Origin: Sphingomonadaceae bacterium
GTDB taxonomy: Bacteria > Pseudomonadota > Alphaproteobacteria > Sphingomonadales > Sphingomonadaceae
DNA length: 12,510 bases
Reading direction: 5' to 3'
Assembly (NCBI GenBank): GCA_947451875.1
Contig: CANGBE010000024.1
Location: 1-12,510, forward strand
Below, in pieces: positions 12,236 through 12,510 of this stretch; position 1 is the first letter of the stretch; each line of letters begins with the position of its first letter. A model generated the notes under the pieces. That model ran no database searches. It was not told where the DNA came from and worked only from the letters and a program-made list of their open reading frames with translations. Position numbers and translations under genes: made by a program.

Positions 12236-12510
12236 ATGACAATTAGCGCAAACCTGCCGCTGCTGGCGGGCACTGCCATCGCCGCCCTGCTCATCGCCCC
12301 AGCCGAAGCGCGGGAGCGCGCGGCCGATCATGTCGCGGTTGCCGTGGGTGTGCTCGCCACGCCGGACTATGAAGGTTCTAACGACTATGTGCTCTCCCCC
12401 GCAGGCGGCGCGATTATCGAAGTGGATGGCATCACGCTAAGCTGGCGCGGCAATGCGCTGAGCCTTGATCTGGTGCCCGATTACAAGGACCAGACCTTCA
12501 AGATCACTGC
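12236..12510 (+). CDS. MipA/OmpV-family outer membrane protein, N-terminal part
   Basis: An open frame starts at ATG 12236 and runs off the right edge with 91 codons visible. Residues 1-25 form a Sec signal peptide: a short N-region, a hydrophobic core LLAGTAIAALLIA, and a signal peptidase I site APAEA before R26. The mature start includes GVLATPDYEGSNDYVLSPAGGA, close to the GxxYAPDYEGSDDY opening of MipA/OmpV beta-barrel proteins (MltA-interacting scaffold/porin-like). Full-length members are about 240-280 residues, so roughly two thirds is missing. The ribosome binding site is weak (CGGGA about 8 bases upstream). It is separated from the exporter by 86 bases and is probably not part of the sulfur operon. 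Confidence 0.72.
   Translation, partial: MTISANLPLLAGTAIAALLIAPAEARERAADHVAVAVGVLATPDYEGSNDYVLSPAGGAIIEVDGITLSWRGNALSLDLVPDYKDQTFKIT

Noticed and set aside
1..12510. A defence island, mobile element or CRISPR system
   Set aside because: No transposase, integrase, direct-repeat array, toxin-antitoxin pair or nuclease is seen; the gene content is housekeeping plus a sulfur-detoxification operon with uniform composition.

Overview
The window reads as ordinary, high-GC chromosomal DNA from an alphaproteobacterium. The most likely group is Sphingomonadales (an Erythrobacter/Porphyrobacter/Novosphingobium-like organism). This rests on the style of the NrdA/NrdB, PPK2, SRAP-like and sterol-desaturase-like proteins, and on the bigR-type sulfide cassette. 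The taxonomic placement is inference. I see no insertion sequence, phage gene, tRNA, rRNA or CRISPR array. Thirteen protein genes are supported; the first and last run off the window edges.

Layout. (1) 1-3222, minus strand: a class Ia ribonucleotide reductase operon in the order nrdA, small PepSY-type membrane protein, nrdB (N-terminal part only). It is preceded by a ~245-nt leader and a promoter whose -10 lies inside a near-consensus NrdR box. (2) 3223-3531: a non-coding stretch with nested inverted repeats, then a small GlsB/YeaQ-type membrane protein on the plus strand (3532-3774). (3) 3786-7436, minus strand: nadB (L-aspartate oxidase), ppk2 (polyphosphate kinase 2) and an alpha/beta hydrolase, closely spaced and probably co-transcribed. 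A CtrA-like motif lies upstream of nadB. (4) 7563-9541: a 61-residue Cys-rich protein (plus), an SRAP (YedK/HMCES)-like protein that lacks the catalytic Cys2 (minus), and a histidine-box sterol desaturase/fatty acid hydroxylase (plus). (5) 9581-12149: a divergent sulfide/persulfide detoxification cassette. A Blh/ETHE1-type persulfide dioxygenase points left. BigR (ArsR family), a rhodanese-DUF2892 membrane protein and a TauE/SafE exporter point right. One AT-rich palindrome sits between them and overlaps both promoters. (6) 12236-end: the N-terminus of a MipA/OmpV-type outer-membrane protein.

How the genes work together. The RNR operon makes dNTPs and appears to be under NrdR control. The sulfide cassette is a self-contained circuit: BigR senses reactive sulfur through two cysteines, Blh oxidises persulfide to sulfite, the rhodanese moves sulfane sulfur, and TauE exports the sulfite. 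No sulfide:quinone reductase is in the window. The points most worth a second look are the SRAP-like protein without its nucleophile, the PepSY gene inside the nrd operon with a hairpin over its ribosome binding site, the NrdA without an ATP-cone, and a bigR promoter that appears to produce a leaderless mRNA.
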